Below are positions 51,700 through 62,858 of a DNA stretch of 64,000 bases, piece by piece; the first letter of the stretch is position 1, and every line of letters begins with the position of its first letter. This DNA comes from Oceanicella sp. SM1341 (GTDB lineage Bacteria > Pseudomonadota > Alphaproteobacteria > Rhodobacterales > Rhodobacteraceae). The notes beneath the pieces are model-generated. The model worked only from the letters and a program-made list of their open reading frames with translations. It was not told where the DNA came from and made no database searches. Position numbers and translations under genes: made by a program. The DNA lies in contig NZ_QRGC01000017.1 of NCBI RefSeq assembly GCF_003448965.1, positions 48,188 to 112,187 of the forward strand, in the 5' to 3' direction.

Positions 51700-52329
51700 A
51701 TGTTCACCGGCATCATCACCGACATCGGCGAGATCGTGGAGATCACCCCCCGCGGCGACACCCGGATGCGCATCGCCTGCGGCTACGACATGGCCGGCGT
51801 GGCACTGGGCGCCTCCATCAGCTGCGACGGCGTCTGCCTCACCGTGGTCGACAAGGGCAACCTCGGGGGCAATCCCGGAGGCAGCGCGGAGGGCCGCGGC
51901 TGGTTCGACGTCGACGTCTCCGCCGAAACCCTCTCCCTCACCACCCTGGGCGGCTGGGCGGCGGGCAAGCGCATCAACCTCGAGCGCGCCCTGCGCGTGG
52001 GCGACGAGCTGGGCGGGCACATCGTCTCCGGCCATGTCGACGGCACGGCCGAGATCCTCTCGCTCACGCCCGAGGGCGACAGCATCCGCTACCGCTTCCG
52101 CGCCCCGAAGGCCCTGGCCCGCTTCATCGCGCCCAAGGGCTCGGTGGCGCTCAACGGCACCTCCCTCACCGTGAACGAGGTCGAGGGGCTGGAATTCGGA
52201 GTGAACATCATCCCCCACACCCGCGCCGAGACCACCTGGGGCGACGCCCGGGCCGGTGACCGGGTGAACCTCGAGATCGACACGCTGGCCCGCTATGTCG
52301 CGCGGCTCGCCGAGATGACCAACGCGTGA
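51700..52329 (+). CDS. ribE: riboflavin synthase alpha chain
   Basis: Riboflavin synthase dismutates two 6,7-dimethyl-8-ribityllumazines into riboflavin and a pyrimidine. The 209-residue protein has the two duplicated lumazine-binding barrels: MFTGIITDIGEIVEI with SISCDGVCLTVV, then ELGGHIVSGHVDGTAEI with VALNGTSLTVNEVEG. The paired internal homology is visible. Start ATG 51700 has AAGGCGAGAG upstream. It leads the ribE-ribB-ribH-nusB run. Confidence 0.97.
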   Translation: MFTGIITDIGEIVEITPRGDTRMRIACGYDMAGVALGASISCDGVCLTVVDKGNLGGNPGGSAEGRGWFDVDVSAETLSLTTLGGWAAGKRINLERALRVGDELGGHIVSGHVDGTAEILSLTPEGDSIRYRFRAPKALARFIAPKGSVALNGTSLTVNEVEGLEFGVNIIPHTRAETTWGDARAGDRVNLEIDTLARYVARLAEMTNA

Positions 52330-52339
52330 GGCGACGCTG

Positions 52340-53464
52340 ATGATCAACACCTACTCCGATGCCATCTCCTCCATCGAGGAGATCATCGAGGATGCCCGCA
52401 ACGGCCGCATGTTCATCCTCGTGGACCACGAGGACCGCGAGAACGAGGGCGACCTCGTGATCCCCGCGCAGATGGCGACGCCGGACGCGATCAACTTCAT
52501 GGCCACCCATGGCCGCGGGCTCATCTGCCTCGCGATGACCGGCGACCGGCTGGACCGGCTGGGCCTGCCGATGATGTCGGCCTCCAACCAGTCGCGCCAC
52601 GAGACCGCCTTCACCACCTCCATCGAGGCGCGCGAGGGCGTGACCACCGGCATTTCCGCCCATGACCGGGCCCGCACCGTGGCCGTGGCCATCAACCCCG
52701 AGAGCGGCCCGCAGGACCTCGCCACCCCCGGCCATGTCTTCCCGCTGCGCGCGCGGCCCGGCGGCGTGCTGGTGCGTGCCGGCCACACGGAGGCGGCGGT
52801 CGACATCTCCCGGCTCGCCGGGCTCAACGCCTCCGGCGTGATCTGCGAGATCATGAACGACGACGGCACCATGGCCCGCCTGCCCGACCTCGTCGCCTTC
52901 GCCCAACGCCACGCGCTGAAGATCGGCACCATCTCCGACCTCATCGCCTACCGCCGCCGGCACGACAACCTGGTGCGCGAGAGCGCCCAGCGCACCTTCT
53001 CCTCCGAGCATGGCGGTGACTGGCTGCTGCGCGTCTTCGTCGACGAGACCGAGGGCCAGGAGCATCTCGCCCTCACGCAGGGCGATCTCTCCGCCCCCGG
53101 CCCGGTGCTGGTGCGCATGCATGCCGCCAACATCCTCGAGGACATGCTGGGCCTGCGCACCGGCCGCGCGCACCAGCTGCACGACGCGATGGCCGAGATC
53201 GGCCGCGAGGGCCGCGGCGCCGTGGTGATCCTGCGCGACATGGAGCCGAACGCCCTCACCAACATCGTCTCGCCCGGCGGGGTGAGCCCGAACATCCTGC
53301 GCCAGTACGGGCTGGGGGCCCAGATCCTCGGCGCGCTGGGCATTTCCGAAATGATCCTGCTGACGAATTCCCCCGTGCCGCGTATCGTGGGGCTCGAAGG
53401 CTACGGGCTCACGGTGCATTCCACCCGCCCGATTTCCGGGGCCCCCGGCCCCGAGGAGGAGTGA
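52340..53464 (+). CDS. ribB: 3,4-dihydroxy-2-butanone-4-phosphate synthase with degenerate GTP cyclohydrolase II domain (RibBX type)
   Basis: The N-terminal 200 residues are a complete DHBP synthase: VDHEDRENEGDLVIPAQ, then MATHGRGLICLAM, SRHETAFTTSIEAREGVTTG and the GHVFPLRARPGGVLVRAGHTEA segment. The C-terminal 160 residues align with GTP cyclohydrolase II, but the zinc cysteines (normally GSxRCDCGEQ) are missing and replaced by LRTGRAHQLHDAM. That half is therefore unlikely to act on GTP, and a separate RibA must exist elsewhere. Such RibB-X proteins are known in alphaproteobacteria. The gene starts 10 bp after ribE and ends 3 bp before ribH. Confidence 0.93.
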   Translation: MINTYSDAISSIEEIIEDARNGRMFILVDHEDRENEGDLVIPAQMATPDAINFMATHGRGLICLAMTGDRLDRLGLPMMSASNQSRHETAFTTSIEAREGVTTGISAHDRARTVAVAINPESGPQDLATPGHVFPLRARPGGVLVRAGHTEAAVDISRLAGLNASGVICEIMNDDGTMARLPDLVAFAQRHALKIGTISDLIAYRRRHDNLVRESAQRTFSSEHGGDWLLRVFVDETEGQEHLALTQGDLSAPGPVLVRMHAANILEDMLGLRTGRAHQLHDAMAEIGREGRGAVVILRDMEPNALTNIVSPGGVSPNILRQYGLGAQILGALGISEMILLTNSPVPRIVGLEGYGLTVHSTRPISGAPGPEEE

Positions 53465-53467
53465 TCC

Positions 53468-54007
53468 ATGGCCGGTGAAAGCCATTACCGCGTGCCGCTT
53501 CCGGCGTTCGACCCCGCGCCGCACGTGCTGATCGTCGTCGCCCCCTATTACCGCGACATCGCCGACGGCCTGCTGGCCGGCGCGCGCGCGGCACTGGAGA
53601 GCGTGGGCGCCACGCACGAGACCATCGAGGTGCCCGGCGCGCTCGAGGTGCCCACCGCGATCCGCCTCGCCACCAACTGCTACCGCTACCAGGGCTACGT
53701 GGCACTCGGCTGCGTGATCCGCGGCGAGACCACCCATTACGACACGGTGTGCAACGACAGCTCCCGCGCCCTCACCCTGCTCGGCCTCGAGGGCCATTGC
53801 ATCGGCAACGGCATCCTCACGGTGGAGAACCACGCCCAGGCCGTCGCCCGCGCCTTCGACCAGAACAAGGGCGGCGGGGCGGCCGAGGCCGCGCTGCATC
53901 TCGTCGCCCTCGCCCGGCGCTTCAAGCGCGGCGGCAAGGCCTTCGCCCCCTCCTCCACCGACACGCTGGTCGCCGGCGGTGCCGCCCCTTCGAAGGACAC
54001 CGCCTGA
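53468..54007 (+). CDS. ribH: 6,7-dimethyl-8-ribityllumazine synthase
   Basis: RibH condenses the ribityl pyrimidine with dihydroxybutanone phosphate. The 179-residue protein has ETIEVPGALEVPTAI, YVALGCVIRGETTHYDTVCN (with the catalytic His) and GNGILTVENHAQAVARA. The tail beyond residue 155 is a nonconserved extension. The stop shares one base with the nusB start. Confidence 0.96.
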   Translation: MAGESHYRVPLPAFDPAPHVLIVVAPYYRDIADGLLAGARAALESVGATHETIEVPGALEVPTAIRLATNCYRYQGYVALGCVIRGETTHYDTVCNDSSRALTLLGLEGHCIGNGILTVENHAQAVARAFDQNKGGGAAEAALHLVALARRFKRGGKAFAPSSTDTLVAGGAAPSKDTA

Positions 54008-54483
54008 TGGCCCGCTCCATGCCGATCTCCCTCGCCCGCCGCATGCGCTCCGCCGCCCGGCTCTACGCCGTGCAGGCGCTGTTCCAGATGGAGGCGCAGG
54101 GCACCTCGCTGAGCGAGACCATGTCCGAGTTCGAGACGCACCGCATCGGGGCCACCATCGACGAGGACACCTACGAGGAAGCGGACATCGACCATTTCCG
54201 CCACCTCGTGTCCGAAGCGGTGAGCCGCCAGGCCGCCATCGACCAGATGACCGACCGCGCCCTGGTGGCGAAATGGCCGATCGACCGGATCGACCCCACG
54301 CTGCGCGCCCTGTTCCGCGCCGCCGGCGCCGAGTTCCTCGGCCGCCAGACGCCGCCGAAAGTGGCGATCACCGAGTTCGTCGACGTCGCCAAGGCCTTCT
54401 TCCCCGAGGGCCGCGAGTCGAAATTCGTGAACGCCGTGCTCGACCACATGGCCCGCGAGGCAAACCCCGAAGCCTTCGCCTGA
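54007..54483 (+). CDS. nusB: transcription antitermination factor NusB
   Basis: NusB binds boxA RNA with NusE and supports rRNA transcription. The 158-residue helical protein has RSAARLYAVQALFQMEAQG at the start and the C-terminal WPIDRIDPTLRALFRAAGAE and VAITEFVDVAKAFFPEGRES segments typical of the family. It is the end of the rib operon, as usual in this group, with a 1-bp overlap with ribH. Confidence 0.97.
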   Translation: MARSMPISLARRMRSAARLYAVQALFQMEAQGTSLSETMSEFETHRIGATIDEDTYEEADIDHFRHLVSEAVSRQAAIDQMTDRALVAKWPIDRIDPTLRALFRAAGAEFLGRQTPPKVAITEFVDVAKAFFPEGRESKFVNAVLDHMAREANPEAFA

Positions 54484-54806
54484 GGCGTCCCGGCGCGACG
54501 CCGGTTGCGCCCCCCCCCTGCCGCCTGCCCTTCCCCGAGAGCAGCGGCAGCCTTCCCGCCGCCCGAGCCCCGGCACATTCGCGGGAGCCCCGCGGCGCTT
54601 CAACTCCCCCCTCAGGAACGACGCCCGTCCCGCCCCCGGCGGGACGAGGGCCGACGAACTCCCCTCCCGCCCCGGGAGGGGATGAGGAGGGCCTTCCCCG
54701 CGGGAGGGAGCGTACAGCGCGGGGCCCCCGGCGGAGCGAGGGCCTCCTCATCCCCACCCATGGTGGGGCGTTCGTCGGCCCTGTCCCGACAAGCGGGACG
54801 CGCCCT
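54484..54806. other. 323-bp gap between convergent nusB and flavoprotein gene, mostly a REPIN-like element
   Basis: No gene. After about 140 bp of pyrimidine-rich DNA, a 175-bp imperfect inverted pair occupies 54626-54800 (listed separately). No intrinsic terminator with a T-run is seen for either gene. Confidence 0.6.
54626..54800. repeat. REPIN-like inverted pair of about 65-bp structured repeats
   Basis: Left arm 54626-54693 and right arm 54740-54800 in opposite orientation. Both contain, in order, a CGTCCCG/CGGGAC hairpin, the identical AGGGCCGACGAAC or GGGCCGACGAAC block, an internal CCCC/GGGG hairpin and GGGGATGAGGAGG. A 46-nt GC-rich centre separates them. The arms would pair with each other or fold separately. 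No transposase gene is near. Confidence 0.85.
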
Positions 54807-55973
54807 TCAGGCCACCTGTCCCGCGGCCCAGCCCGACGACCAGGCCCACTGGAAGTTGTAGCCCCCCAGCCAGCCGGTCACGTCCACCACCTCGCCGATG
54901 AAGTAGAGCCCCGGCACCTCGCGCGCCGCGAGCGTGCGGCTGTCGAGCCCGGCCGTGTCGACCCCGCCCAGCGTCACCTCGGCCGTGCGGTACCCCTCGC
55001 TGCCCACCGGGCGCAGGCGCCAGGCGTTCACCGCCTCGGCCAGCGCGCGCAGGCGCTTGTCGGAGAGGTCGGCGAGGTTGCCGGTGAGGCCCGCGGCGAG
55101 GTGCTGGGCCAGCGCCTTCGGCAGCAGCCGGGCCAGCGCGGTCTGCGGCGCCTGCCGGCCGGCCTGCGCCTTCTGCGCCTTCAGCTCGGCGAAGACATCA
55201 TGCGCGGGCGCGAGCGAGAGGGTGATCTCGCCGCCCTCGCGCCAGTAGGAGGAGATCTGCAGGATCGCCGGGCCCGAGAGGCCGCGGTGGGTGAAGAGCA
55301 CCGCCTCCTCGAAGCGAGCCTTGCCGCTGGCCGCCGCGCCTTGCACCGAGACCCCGGCCAGCGCCTTCATCGGCGCCAGTTCCTGCTCGGCGAAGGTGAG
55401 CGGCACGAGGCCGGGCCGCGTCTCCACCAGCCCCAGCCCGAACTGTTTCGCGATGTCGTAGCCGAAGCCGGTCGCCCCCATCTTCGGGATCGACTTGCCG
55501 CCCGTCGCGATCACCAGGCTCTGCGCCCGCTGCGCCCCGCCCGCCTGCACCACGAAGCCGCCGTCGCGCCCCACCGCCTCCACCGGCGTGCCGAGCCGCA
55601 GGGTGACCCCCGCCTCCGCCAGCCCGCCGGTGAGCATGGCCACGATCTCACGCGCCGAGCCGTCGCAGAAGAGCTGGCCCAGGGTCTTCTCGTGCCAGGC
55701 GATGCCATGCGCCTCCACCCGGGCGAGGAAGTCCCGCGCCGTGTAGCGCTTCAGCGCCGAGACCGCGAAGCGCGGGTTCTCCGAGAGGAAGTTCCCCGGC
55801 CCGGCATGGATGTTGGTGAAGTTGCAGCGCCCGCCGCCGGAGATGCGGATCTTCTCGCCCGGCGCCTTCGCATGGTCGAGGAGCAGCACGCGCCGCCCCC
55901 GCCGCCCGGCCTCGATGGCGGCGAACATCCCGGCCGCTCCGGCCCCGATCACGATCACGTCCCAGTCGCTCAT
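54807..55973 (-). CDS. NAD(P)/FAD-dependent oxidoreductase, HI0933 family
   Basis: A 388-residue flavoprotein of the HI0933/YhiN family. It has the Rossmann start VIVIGAGAAGMFAAIEAGRR and the family-specific EKIRISGGGRCNFTN, then FCDGSAREIVAMLTGGL, LVIATGGKSIPKMGATGFG and the closing GLYFIGEVVDVTGWLGGYN plus FQWAWSSG. Functions are largely undefined. The start ATG at 55971-55973 is divergent from the P450 gene with an 82-bp interval. Confidence 0.93.
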   Translation of the reverse strand: MSDWDVIVIGAGAAGMFAAIEAGRRGRRVLLLDHAKAPGEKIRISGGGRCNFTNIHAGPGNFLSENPRFAVSALKRYTARDFLARVEAHGIAWHEKTLGQLFCDGSAREIVAMLTGGLAEAGVTLRLGTPVEAVGRDGGFVVQAGGAQRAQSLVIATGGKSIPKMGATGFGYDIAKQFGLGLVETRPGLVPLTFAEQELAPMKALAGVSVQGAAASGKARFEEAVLFTHRGLSGPAILQISSYWREGGEITLSLAPAHDVFAELKAQKAQAGRQAPQTALARLLPKALAQHLAAGLTGNLADLSDKRLRALAEAVNAWRLRPVGSEGYRTAEVTLGGVDTAGLDSRTLAAREVPGLYFIGEVVDVTGWLGGYNFQWAWSSGWAAGQVA

Positions 55974-56055
55974 CCGCGCCCCATCGCAGGAAATCGTCGC
56001 CGCCGCAATTCCCAAACTGCCCCGCCGACCCCATACTCTGATGCGGGAGGACCCC

Positions 56056-57417
56056 ATGAAAGATCTCGCCGACACGCCCTTCATCCCGGTCCGGGCCGAG
56101 CTGCATCGCGAGCCGCTGAGCATCCTCGGCACCCTGCGTGCCGCGCGCGGCAACCTGCTCGCCATCATCCCGTGGAACGCCACCCGCCAGCCGATGGTCA
56201 CCGGCAAGACCGGGCTGCGCTGGCACATGGTGATGAGCCCGAAGGCCCTGCGCCGGGTGCTGCGCGACCGGGTGGAGGACTACCCCAAGAGCACGGTGAC
56301 CCACCGCATCCTCGGCCCCGGCATCGGCGAGAGCCTGTTCCTCGCCGAGGGCGCGCACTGGCGCTGGCAGCGGCGCACCGCGGCACCGGTGTTCTCGCAC
56401 CGCAACCTCGCCGACCTCGCCCCGGTGATGCAGGAGGCGGCGCGCGCCTCCCTCGCCCGGCTGGAGCGCGCGGCGGGGCCCGGGGGCGCCACGGCCGATC
56501 TCTACGACGAGATGGTGGCCGTCACCTTCGACATCATCTGCAACGTCACCCTCGCGGGCGGCGGGCAGATCGACCGCGCGCATGTGCATGACACGATCAA
56601 CGGCTACATCCGCCGGGTGGGGCGCGTCTCGCTGCTCGACATCGTGGGCGCCCCCGCCTGGGCGCCGCGGCCCGGCGCGCTGATGGGCCGGCGGGTGGTG
56701 GGCAGCCTGCACGAGGTGGCGGACCGGGTGGTGCGCGAGCGCCTCGCCAACCCGTCCGACACGCCCGACCTGCTGGGCATGCTGATGGAATCGGCCGACC
56801 CCGACAGCGGCCGGCGCATGAACCCGCAGGAGCTGCGCGACAACCTGCTCGCCTTCATCGTCGCCGGGCATGAGACCACGGCCCTCGCCCTCGCCTGGGC
56901 GCTCTACCTGCTCGGGCACGACCAGGCGGCGCAGGAGCGCGCCCGGGCCGAGGCGATGGTGCTGCCCGAAGCCCTGCCCGGCCCGCAGGACCTCGATGCC
57001 CTGCCCTTCACCCGCGCCGTGGTGGAGGAGACCATGCGGCTCTACCCCCCGGCGGCGTTTCTCTCCCGCACCGCGCGGGCGGAGGACCGGCTCTGCGGCC
57101 GGATCATCAGCCCCGGCGACACGGTGATGCTGCCGATCTACGCGCTGCACCGCCACCACATGCTGTGGGAGGAGCCCGACGCCTTCCGCCCCGAGCGCTT
57201 CCTCGGGCCGCGGCCGGAGCGCTTCTCCTACCTGCCCTTCGGCGACGGTCCGCGCATCTGCATCGGTGCCGGTTTCGCGATGATGGAGGCACAAATCGTG
57301 CTCGCCGCGCTCTTGCGCCGCTTCCGCTTCGAGGCCGACGGACCCGACCCGGTGCCACGCCTGTTCATCACCCTGCGCCCGGAAGGCGGGGTGAAACTGC
57401 GCGTGCGCCCGATCTGA
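56056..57417 (+). CDS. cytochrome P450
   Basis: A 453-residue heme-thiolate monooxygenase. Hallmarks: the I-helix oxygen-binding LLAFIVAGHETTALALAW, the K-helix EETMRLYPPAAFLSRTAR (ExxR), DAFRPERFLGPRP (PERF) and the heme loop FSYLPFGDGPRICIGAGF with the proximal cysteine near residue 393. There is no membrane anchor, so it is soluble and needs ferredoxin and reductase from elsewhere. Start ATG 56056 has GGGAGG five bases upstream. The substrate is unknown; closest by eye are broad CYP families that hydroxylate fatty acids or terpenoids. Confidence 0.95.
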   Translation: MKDLADTPFIPVRAELHREPLSILGTLRAARGNLLAIIPWNATRQPMVTGKTGLRWHMVMSPKALRRVLRDRVEDYPKSTVTHRILGPGIGESLFLAEGAHWRWQRRTAAPVFSHRNLADLAPVMQEAARASLARLERAAGPGGATADLYDEMVAVTFDIICNVTLAGGGQIDRAHVHDTINGYIRRVGRVSLLDIVGAPAWAPRPGALMGRRVVGSLHEVADRVVRERLANPSDTPDLLGMLMESADPDSGRRMNPQELRDNLLAFIVAGHETTALALAWALYLLGHDQAAQERARAEAMVLPEALPGPQDLDALPFTRAVVEETMRLYPPAAFLSRTARAEDRLCGRIISPGDTVMLPIYALHRHHMLWEEPDAFRPERFLGPRPERFSYLPFGDGPRICIGAGFAMMEAQIVLAALLRRFRFEADGPDPVPRLFITLRPEGGVKLRVRPI

Positions 57418-57449
57418 GCGCCGCTGCCCCGGCCGGTGCCCGGGCGATA

Positions 57450-57532
57450 CGTCCCGCGGCTGTGCCCGCAGGGCACATCCGCACCGGGTCTGCCGACCCG
57501 GTGATGCGGGCCCGGGGGCCCGCATCGGGACG
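57450..57532. repeat. nested hairpin cluster (cloverleaf-like) between convergent genes
   Basis: Outer pair CGTCCCG (57450-57456) and CGGGACG (57526-57532) encloses three hairpins: 57461-57477 (TGTGCCC/GGGCACA), 57482-57503 (CACCGGGTC/GACCCGGTG, loop TGCC) and 57504-57525 (ATGCGGGCCC/GGGCCCGCAT). The last two abut with no gap. It is not a tRNA: no anticodon or T-loop sequence fits. Confidence 0.85.
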
Positions 57533-57685
57533 GGTGGCGCTCCGCGCCTGCGGCCGCGCCAGGCGGCACCCGGGCAAGTGCCCCCTCGCCATGCGCGCCG
57601 GAGGGCCGAAGGCCCGACGCCGGTGCGGAGGCGGGGGGCGCAGCCCCTCTCCGACGCGCCGGCACGCCCGGCCGGGGTGGCGCGC

Positions 57686-58792
57686 CTACTCGTAGGTGAT
57701 GCGGTAGACGAGCCCGGCGTGATCATCGGTCACCAGCAGCGCGCCATCGGGCATCTGCGCCACGTCGACCGGGCGGCCGAGCACGTTGCCATTGTCCAGC
57801 AACCAGCCCTCGGCGAACACCTCCCGACCCTGCGCCGTGCCGTCCGGTCCGAAGCGCACCCGCATCAGCCGGTAGCCGATCGGCGTCGAGCGGTTCCACG
57901 AGCCATGCTGGGCCACCACCGCGTCGCCCTGCCAGTCCTCGGGCAGCATCGCGCTGTCGACGAAGTCGAGCCCCAGGCTCGCGGTATGCGCACCGAACTC
58001 CACCACCGGGGCGATCACCTCCACCGGCGGCTCCTCGTCCTCGTAACCGGTCAGCGCCACGCTGCCGCCGCGCCAGGGAAAGCCGTAGTGCCCGCCGGGG
58101 GTCTCGACGGCGTTGAGCTCGTCGGGCGGGATATCATCGCCCATCCGGTCGGCACCGTTGTCGGTGAAATACATCACCCCGGTGCCGGGGTGCCAGGCGA
58201 AGCCCACCGAGTTGCGCACCCCGTCGGCCACCAGCCGCATGTCCGAGCCGTCGGGCGCGATGGAGATGATCTTGCCGGTGGTCTCGGTGAGCGCGCAGAT
58301 GTTGCACGGCGCGCCGAGCGAGATGTAGAGCCGCCCGTCCGGCCCGAATTTCGCGTAGCGCCAGCCGTGGTGATAGGCATCGTGGAAATCGTCGTACACC
58401 GTCTCGAGCGGCTCCGGGCGCCCCTCACCGGCCAGACCCTCCGCCCCGGCGTCCCAGACCGCCACCCGGTCCTGCAGCGCGAGGTAGAGGCGGCCGTCGC
58501 GCACCGCGATGCCGTTGGGCACGTTGAGGTCGGCGGCCCGCTCGTGCACCTCCTCGGCCACGCCGTCACCGTCCGCGTCGCGGATCGAGTGCACCGCCCC
58601 GTCCCGCGAGCCGATGAAGATCGGGCCGCCCGGCTCGGTGAGCGCGATGGAGCGCGCGCCGGGCACTTCGGCGAAGACCGAGATGTTGAAGCCTTCGGGC
58701 AGCGTGATCGCCTCCAGGATCTCGTCGTGATCCTGCGCCGCGGCGGGGGCCGCCGCCAGCAGCAGGGCCGCGGTTGCCAGGTGTCTCCTCAT
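57686..58792 (-). CDS. PQQ-dependent sugar dehydrogenase family protein (L-sorbosone dehydrogenase-like)
   Basis: A 368-residue exported beta-propeller protein. Residues 1-20 are a signal peptide (MRRHLATAALLLAAAPAAAQ). The mature part has the family repeats: LPEGFNISVFAEVPGARSIA, VPNGIAVRDGRLYLALQDRV, KFGPDGRLYISLGAPCNICAL with a CXXC pair, and GVRNSVGFAWHPGTGVMYFTDNG. It ends with DVAQMPDGALLVTDDHAGLVYRITYE. Start ATG at 58790-58792 has GGGAGAGA upstream. The enzyme is presumably periplasmic; whether it binds PQQ cannot be told by eye. It is convergent with the P450 gene. Confidence 0.9.
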   Translation of the reverse strand: MRRHLATAALLLAAAPAAAQDHDEILEAITLPEGFNISVFAEVPGARSIALTEPGGPIFIGSRDGAVHSIRDADGDGVAEEVHERAADLNVPNGIAVRDGRLYLALQDRVAVWDAGAEGLAGEGRPEPLETVYDDFHDAYHHGWRYAKFGPDGRLYISLGAPCNICALTETTGKIISIAPDGSDMRLVADGVRNSVGFAWHPGTGVMYFTDNGADRMGDDIPPDELNAVETPGGHYGFPWRGGSVALTGYEDEEPPVEVIAPVVEFGAHTASLGLDFVDSAMLPEDWQGDAVVAQHGSWNRSTPIGYRLMRVRFGPDGTAQGREVFAEGWLLDNGNVLGRPVDVAQMPDGALLVTDDHAGLVYRITYE

Positions 58793-59372
58793 GGCTCTCT
58801 CCCTGTCTTCCATCGGCCGGCCCCTCGGGGGAGAGGCGGTCCGGGCGGAAAGGCTGGGGGGCGCGGCCGGGCCTGTCCATGCAAGCGCTATCGCAATCAC
58901 GTGATCGGCGCGTGATCGGATCACCGCCGGAAGCCGGCTGCGCGGGCACCCGGTTCCTGCCTCCCGGAAGCGCGCCGGCTGCCCTGTCCCGACCGGAAGA
59001 CGGGCGAGCGAGGCGGGCGGGCGCCCGGCGAACCGGACAGGCCCCGCCCTCATGGGGAAGAAGAAACGACAAGGCCCCGACGCCCGGCTGCGGAGGGCGG
59101 ACGCGCGCGAGAAAAATCCTTGCGGGGGCGGCCTGTCCCGGCGCCGGAACCGGCACACGGCGGGGCGGGCGGGTCGTGTCGGTCGGCCATCGGCGAGGCG
59201 GCGGACGCGCAAGCGCGCGGAAGCCGGCGCGAGCGGCCTGCTCCGGCGCGGGACCCGGCCTCCGTCACCCGGGAGGGCGGGCCGGGCCGTGTCGGTCGGC
59301 TGCGGGCGAGCCGGGCGGACGCGCGAGGGGACATCCCGCGCCACCCGTCGGGGCGGCGCGGGCCCGTAGGTC
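58793..59372. other. 580-bp GC-rich gap between sugar dehydrogenase-like gene and parC, with a diverged duplication
   Basis: No gene. An A/T-richer patch at about 58882-58922 contains ATCACGTGAT and a second GTGATCGGATCAC palindrome and could hold regulatory sites for the minus-strand gene at 57686-58792. To the right are two diverged copies of an approximately 85-95 bp unit (59126-59208 and 59231-59323), each opening GCGGCCTG and ending GCGGACGCGC, and a partial copy of the end at about 59080-59110. Confidence 0.6.
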
Positions 59373-61685
<2,313 letters not shown>

Positions 61686-61822
61686 GGAGTTTCTGTAACG
61701 GCGCACCGGGCGTCCGTCCAGTGCGAAGCGGGCCGGTGTGGAGCCGGCCGCGCGGCGCTTGACAGCGCGGCCCGCGGCGGCCCCTCTGGGCCCCACCTCC
61801 CCCGGCGCAGGAAAGGCGGGCC

Positions 61823-62662
61823 ATGAGCGCATCCCACACCCATCGCAGCGTGCTGATCACCGGCTGTTCCTCCGGCATCGGGCGCGACGCGGCCCTCACC
61901 CTCGCGGCCCGCGGCTGGCATGTCTTCGCCACCTGCCGGCGGGCGGAGGATTGCGACGCCCTCATGGCCGAGGGCCACCCGGGGCTGGAGAGCTTCCCGC
62001 TCGACTATGCGGACGAGGCGAGCATCGCCGCCGCCCTCGCCCGCACCGGCGTGCCGGACGCGCTGTTCAACAACGGCGCCTTCGCCCTGCCCGGCGCGAT
62101 GGAGGACGTGCCGCGCGGCGGCCTGCGCGCCATCTTCGAGGCCAATCTCTTCGGGCCCTTCGAGCTCATCCACCGGCTGATGCCGGGCATGCTGGCGCGC
62201 GGCTCGGGGCGGATCGTGAACTGCTCCTCGGTGCTCGGCCTCACCGCGCTGCGCTTTCGCGGCGCCTATTGCGGCACCAAGCACGCGATGGAGGGGATGA
62301 CCGACGCCCTGCGGCTGGAGAACCTCGGCGGCCCGGTGCACATCTCGCTCATCGAGCCGGGGCCGATCGGCACGCAGATACGGGTGAAGTCGCGCCCGCA
62401 CTTCGAGCGCTGGATCGACTGGCAGAACGCCCCGAAGCGCGCCACCTACGCGGCCGAGGTGCTGCCCCGCCTCTATGCCGAGGCCGGGCCGCCGGACCGC
62501 TTCGAGCGCCCCCCCGCCGCCGTCACCCGCGCGCTCATCCACGCGCTGGAGAGCCCGCGCCCGAAGCCGCGCTACCGCGTCACCCTGCCCACGCGCGCCG
62601 CCGAGGCCCTGCGCCGCCTGCTCACCACCCGCGCCCGCGACCGGCTGCTGCGCAACCAGTAG
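61823..62662 (+). CDS. short-chain dehydrogenase/reductase family protein
   Basis: A 279-residue classical SDR. The cofactor motif TGCSSGIG is at residues 13-20, NNGA at 83-86, the catalytic Ser near 135-136 and the YCGTK motif at Tyr149/Lys153. The C-terminal 70 residues are variable and carry basic helices. Substrate unknown; many such SDRs act on lipid or retinol-like substrates. Start ATG 61823 has AAAGGCGGG upstream. It is divergent from parC. Confidence 0.93.
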   Translation: MSASHTHRSVLITGCSSGIGRDAALTLAARGWHVFATCRRAEDCDALMAEGHPGLESFPLDYADEASIAAALARTGVPDALFNNGAFALPGAMEDVPRGGLRAIFEANLFGPFELIHRLMPGMLARGSGRIVNCSSVLGLTALRFRGAYCGTKHAMEGMTDALRLENLGGPVHISLIEPGPIGTQIRVKSRPHFERWIDWQNAPKRATYAAEVLPRLYAEAGPPDRFERPPAAVTRALIHALESPRPKPRYRVTLPTRAAEALRRLLTTRARDRLLRNQ

Positions 62663-62858
62663 CCGCCACCACCAGCGCCGGGGCGGGAGACGCCCGCGAA
62701 GCCCCCCGATCACGGCAAGTTTCCCCCGGCCCCGCGGCGCGGGTTGCCGCGCGATTCCAGCGGGCTGGCCCGGCCGCGGCGCCCGCCCGCCTGCGGCACG
62801 GCGCCTCCGCGCGGGGGGATTCGTTGCGTTTCGCCGGCGCGGCGCTAGACTCGGGGGC

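Noticed and set aside
51063..51773. Long open frames through the repeat array, including an N-terminal extension of the Wza-like protein
   Set aside because: Translations are low-complexity, several frames are equally open, and the lipoprotein signal peptide with its own ribosome binding site starts at 51066.
54484..54806. Insertion sequence remnant
   Set aside because: The inverted arms are short and structured like REP sequences and no transposase reading frame lies between them.
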